Positions 63,970-64,000 of a stretch of 64,000 nt of DNA are shown in pieces (the stretch's first letter is position 1; every line of letters starts with the position of its first letter). This stretch comes from an uncultured Oscillospiraceae bacterium (lineage in GTDB: Bacteria > Bacillota > Clostridia > Oscillospirales > Oscillospiraceae). The stretch is taken from contig CAJFNY010000065.1 of the NCBI GenBank assembly GCA_904395865.1, positions 26,710-90,709 of the forward strand, written 5' to 3'. A program made the position numbers and the translations under genes. The notes under the pieces are model-generated. The model worked only from the letters and a program-made list of their open reading frames with translations. It ran no database searches and had not been told where the DNA came from.

Positions 63970-64000
63970 CGGCCGGCGGCCCGGCACACGATGGTGCCGG

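Overview
The window is a chromosomal segment of a GC-rich (about two thirds G+C by eye), spore-forming, low-GC-type-gene-order Firmicute, most likely a member of the Clostridia/Oscillospirales. The evidence is a T-box leader on alaS, SpoIVB, SpoVD- and GerM-type sporulation proteins, a DNPR-type (meso-diaminopimelate) MurE, SLH/CsaB S-layer-type anchoring genes, and the Firmicute grouping mreB/comF/recD2. The genus cannot be assigned from the sequence alone. No prophage, insertion sequence, integron or CRISPR array was found.

Layout. 1-3.6 kb: the tail of a PatB/MalY-type aminotransferase, two XRE regulators (one with a long hydrophobic pentapeptide-repeat domain), a decayed SLH-domain surface protein and an acyltransferase. 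3.7-7.1 kb: T-box leader, alaS and a HIT protein. 7.1-10.5 kb: a small membrane protein, a GerMN lipoprotein, and a minus-strand cca plus endonuclease/exonuclease/phosphatase-family pair. 10.5-18.8 kb: murC, then a tightly overlapping operon comEC-holA-rnmV-ABC-F ATPase-DUF218 protein. 18.8-23.5 kb: a P-loop kinase-like gene, mrp, and the polyphosphate pair ppx-ppk behind a possible Pho box. 23.6-28 kb: hypothetical membrane protein-recD2-comF-mreB. 28-35 kb: an amino-acid permease, then a cell-wall-polymer locus with an O-antigen-ligase-type membrane protein and a DUF4330 protein on minus, and a GT4-CsaB fusion and a TuaH-like glycosyltransferase on plus.

35.2-49.7 kb is the division and cell-wall (dcw) cluster: mraZ-rsmH-ftsL-spoVD-murE-murF-mraY-ftsW-murG-murA-ftsQ-ftsZ. 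It lacks murD and ftsA, and murC lies 25 kb away. It carries internal promoters ahead of spoVD and ftsZ. 49.7-51.8 kb: a YerC/TrpR-like regulator, a methyltransferase and hslO. 51.8-52.1 kb: tRNA-Asp and tRNA-Phe, each followed by its own hairpin. 52.2-57.1 kb is an accessory-looking stretch: an AbgA-like M20 hydrolase, three very small proteins, an OMP-decarboxylase-like protein with substituted catalytic residues coupled to a phosphatase-acetyltransferase fusion, and a small lipoprotein. 57.2-64 kb: a four-motif ferredoxin, a DEAD-box helicase, a DprA-like protein, glmS, an intergenic hairpin cluster, a DUF2461 protein and spoIVB.

The main theme is envelope construction. glmS supplies glucosamine-6-phosphate, the mur genes build the lipid-linked precursor, FtsW/SpoVD/MreB direct assembly, and the CsaB locus makes the pyruvylated polymer to which SLH proteins bind. 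Informational genes (alaS, holA, recD2, cca, rnmV, DNA-uptake genes) are interspersed. The most unusual parts are the OMPDC-like pseudoenzyme operon, the GT4-CsaB fusion, the palindromic shared promoter between cca and murC, and the hairpin array after glmS. All promoter, operator and hairpin calls were made by eye.
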